Shown: positions 5,723 to 7,384 of the stretch, in pieces | Numbering within the stretch: position 1 is the first letter of the stretch | How the letters are laid out: each line of letters begins with the position of its first letter | DNA from: Accumulibacter sp. | GTDB taxonomy: Bacteria; Pseudomonadota; Gammaproteobacteria; Burkholderiales; Rhodocyclaceae | Reading direction: 5' to 3' | Assembly (NCBI GenBank): GCA_003538495.1 | Contig: DPSD01000157.1 | Coordinates: 1-7,384, forward strand | DNA: 7,384 nucleotides | The notes under the pieces: model-generated | Seen by the model: the letters and a program-made list of their open reading frames with translations, nothing else | What the model was told of the DNA's origin: nothing | The model's database searches: none | Program-made: the position numbers and the translations under genes

Positions 5723-7384
5723 TCAGTGACGCGCCCCGCCTTCAGCGAGCAACTGCTCCAGCACATAGGGCAGGATGCCACCCGACCAGTAGTAGTGAAT
5801 CTCGATCGGCGTGTCGATGCGGCACAGCACTGGACGTTCGACGCGTTCGCCATTGGCTCGCTCGATCACCAGGGTCAGGTTGTGCATCGGCGCCAGGTCG
5901 GGGCCGAGGCCGCTGATCTCGAAGGTTTCGTCACCGCGCAAATCCAGCGAAGTCGCCGAATCGTCGGCCATGAACTGCAACGGCAGCACACCCATGCCAA
6001 CCAGGTTGGCACGGTGGATGCGTTCGTAGCTGCGCGCAATCACCGCCCGCACGCCGAGCAGGCGCGTGCCCTTGGCCGCCCAATCACGCGACGAACCCGT
6101 GCCGTATTCCTCGCCGGCGACGACGATGGTCGGCGTGCCGCGTTCGAGATAGGTCATCGCCGCGGCGTAAACGGTCGTCTGCTGGCCATCGAGCAGCGTG
6201 TAGCCACCCTCGGGTCGGCGCCCCTGCGCATCGGCCGGCAACATCAGGTTGCGGATCCGGACGTTGGCGAAAGTGCCGCGTACCATCACCTCGTGATGAC
6301 CACGGCGGGCGCCGTACGAGTTGAAGTCGGCACGTCGCACGCCCTGCTCCCTGAGCCAGCTGCCCGCCGGCGTCGTCTCGGCGAACGAACCCGCCGGCGA
6401 GATGTGGTCGGTGGTCACCGAGTCGCCGAGCAGCAGCAGTGCGCGCGCTCCGGTGATGTCGCCCGCAGGCTGCGCCGGCAGCTCGAAAAACGGCGGACGC
6501 GCGATATAGGTCGACGGCGGCCAGTCGTAGAGCACGCCGGTGCGCGCCTGAATGGCGTTCCACAGGTCCTGGTCGGCGGTGACGTCGGCGTAGCGGCGGC
6601 GAAACGTTTCCGGGTCGAGAGCGAACGGCAGCGCGGCGTCTATTTCGTCCGACGTTGGCCAGACTTCGCGCAGATAGACCGGCTGGCCGTCGCTGCCCAG
6701 GCCCAGTGGCTCGCTGTTGAGATCGATGTTTGCCCGGCCGGCGATGGCGAAGGCGACCACCAGCGGCGGCGACGCCAGGTAGTTGGCGCGCAGGTTCGGA
6801 TGGATGCGCGCCTCGAAGTTGCGGTTGCCCGACAGCACCGCGGCGGCGACCAGCTGATTCTCGGTAATCGCCTTGTTGAACGCCGGGTCGAGGTCGCCGG
6901 CATTGCCGATGCAGGTCGTGCAGCCGTAGCCCGCGAGCGCGAAGCCAAGCTCGGCGAGCGGCGCCAGCAAGCCGGCTTTCTCCAGGTAATCGGTCACCAC
7001 CCGCGACCCTGGAGCCAGCGAGGTCTTGATATGCGGCTGCACGCGCAGCCCTCTGGCGACCGCTTTCCTGGCCAGCAAGCCGGCTGCGATCATCACCGCC
7101 GGGTTGCTGGTGTTGGTGCACGAGGTGATCGCGGCGATCAACACATCACCGTGACCGAGATCGACGCCAGCTTGCTCGGTCGGGTAGCGCCGGGTCAGCG
7201 TGTCAGCCGGACGGGCGAAGCCGTCGTCAGCCTCGGCAGCGCTGAACAGTTGATTGAACTTGCTGGCCATCTCGGGCAGCGCGATACGGTCCTGCGGCCG
7301 CTTCGGACCGGCCAGCGAAGGAACGATGCTGCTCAGGTCGAGACGGACGGTACGCGAGTAGTCGATCTGGCCGGCACGGGGAAT
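5723..7384 (-). CDS. acnA: Aconitate hydratase A, C-terminal ~553 residues (5' end beyond window)
   Basis: Aconitase interconverts citrate and isocitrate in the cytosolic TCA cycle using a [4Fe-4S] cluster. The frame is open from the right edge to TGA at 5723. It includes VPSLAGPKRPQDRI upstream of the first internal ATG (7270), so that ATG is not the start. Cluster cysteines are visible in ITSCTNTSNP (Cys codon 7118-7120) and GYGCTTCIGN (6920-6922 and 6911-6913). The swivel domain contains GDSVTTDHISPAGS, and the active-site segment EEYGTGSSRDWAAKG lies near 6071-6115. The family is usually near 900 residues, so about 340 are missing to the right. The C-terminal YYWSGGILPYVLEQLL fits AcnA better than the methylcitrate enzyme AcnD, whose usual ending differs. 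No frame break is seen. Confidence 0.95.
   Translation of the reverse strand: MPRAGQIDYSRTVRLDLSSIVPSLAGPKRPQDRIALPEMASKFNQLFSAAEADDGFARPADTLTRRYPTEQAGVDLGHGDVLIAAITSCTNTSNPAVMIAAGLLARKAVARGLRVQPHIKTSLAPGSRVVTDYLEKAGLLAPLAELGFALAGYGCTTCIGNAGDLDPAFNKAITENQLVAAAVLSGNRNFEARIHPNLRANYLASPPLVVAFAIAGRANIDLNSEPLGLGSDGQPVYLREVWPTSDEIDAALPFALDPETFRRRYADVTADQDLWNAIQARTGVLYDWPPSTYIARPPFFELPAQPAGDITGARALLLLGDSVTTDHISPAGSFAETTPAGSWLREQGVRRADFNSYGARRGHHEVMVRGTFANVRIRNLMLPADAQGRRPEGGYTLLDGQQTTVYAAAMTYLERGTPTIVVAGEEYGTGSSRDWAAKGTRLLGVRAVIARSYERIHRANLVGMGVLPLQFMADDSATSLDLRGDETFEISGLGPDLAPMHNLTLVIERANGERVERPVLCRIDTPIEIHYYWSGGILPYVLEQLLAEGGARH

Noticed and set aside
6084..7121. A 345-codon minus-strand frame within acnA
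   Set aside because: It is a frame-shifted reading of the aconitase gene, whose true frame shows all three cluster cysteines.
5723..7384. Identification as the Fe/S 2-methylcitrate dehydratase AcnD
   Set aside because: The C-terminal GGILPYVLEQLL and the KGTRLLGV context fit AcnA. No prp-type neighbours are visible, although the N-terminal part is missing.

Overview
The window is GC-rich bacterial DNA. Its codon use, a proteobacterial-type AcnA aconitase and an MscS-family channel with a long periplasmic arm suggest a proteobacterium. A betaproteobacterium of the Rhodocyclales/Accumulibacter type is my best guess, but nothing in the window proves it. No rRNA, tRNA, CRISPR array or insertion sequence was seen.

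Layout, left to right. Positions 1-3011 (minus strand) hold one very large open frame of at least 1003 codons. It has no stop in the window and runs off the left edge. It encodes an NLR/STAND-like protein: an unassigned N-terminal domain, a TIR domain, a NACHT NTPase, helical arms, a pentapeptide-repeat block and the start of a WD40 array. The last ~66 bases at the left edge are degenerate C/G-rich sequence that looks like read-end noise rather than biology. Positions 3012-3224 are a divergent intergenic region with an unusual density of short repeats. Two copies of a paired CTACG motif flank the most plausible promoter of the TIR-NACHT gene, and there is a 13-bp tandem repeat.

On the plus strand a 50-codon ORF (3225-3377) overlaps by ATGA the likely start of an MscS-family mechanosensitive channel (3374-5683). 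That channel has a signal peptide, a roughly 470-residue coiled-coil periplasmic region, three membrane helices and a typical MscS C-terminus. A GC-rich hairpin (5684-5701) sits in the short gap between convergent genes. From 5723 to the right edge, on the minus strand, is the C-terminal ~553 residues of aconitate hydratase AcnA.

Functionally, the channel (osmotic protection) and aconitase (TCA cycle) look like ordinary housekeeping genes. The TIR-NACHT protein is the accessory element and the most interesting item. By family knowledge it is a candidate single-gene, NAD-consuming antiphage or self/non-self surveillance protein: the sensor is the C-terminal repeats, the switch is the NACHT domain and the executioner is the TIR domain. 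That function is inferred, not shown.
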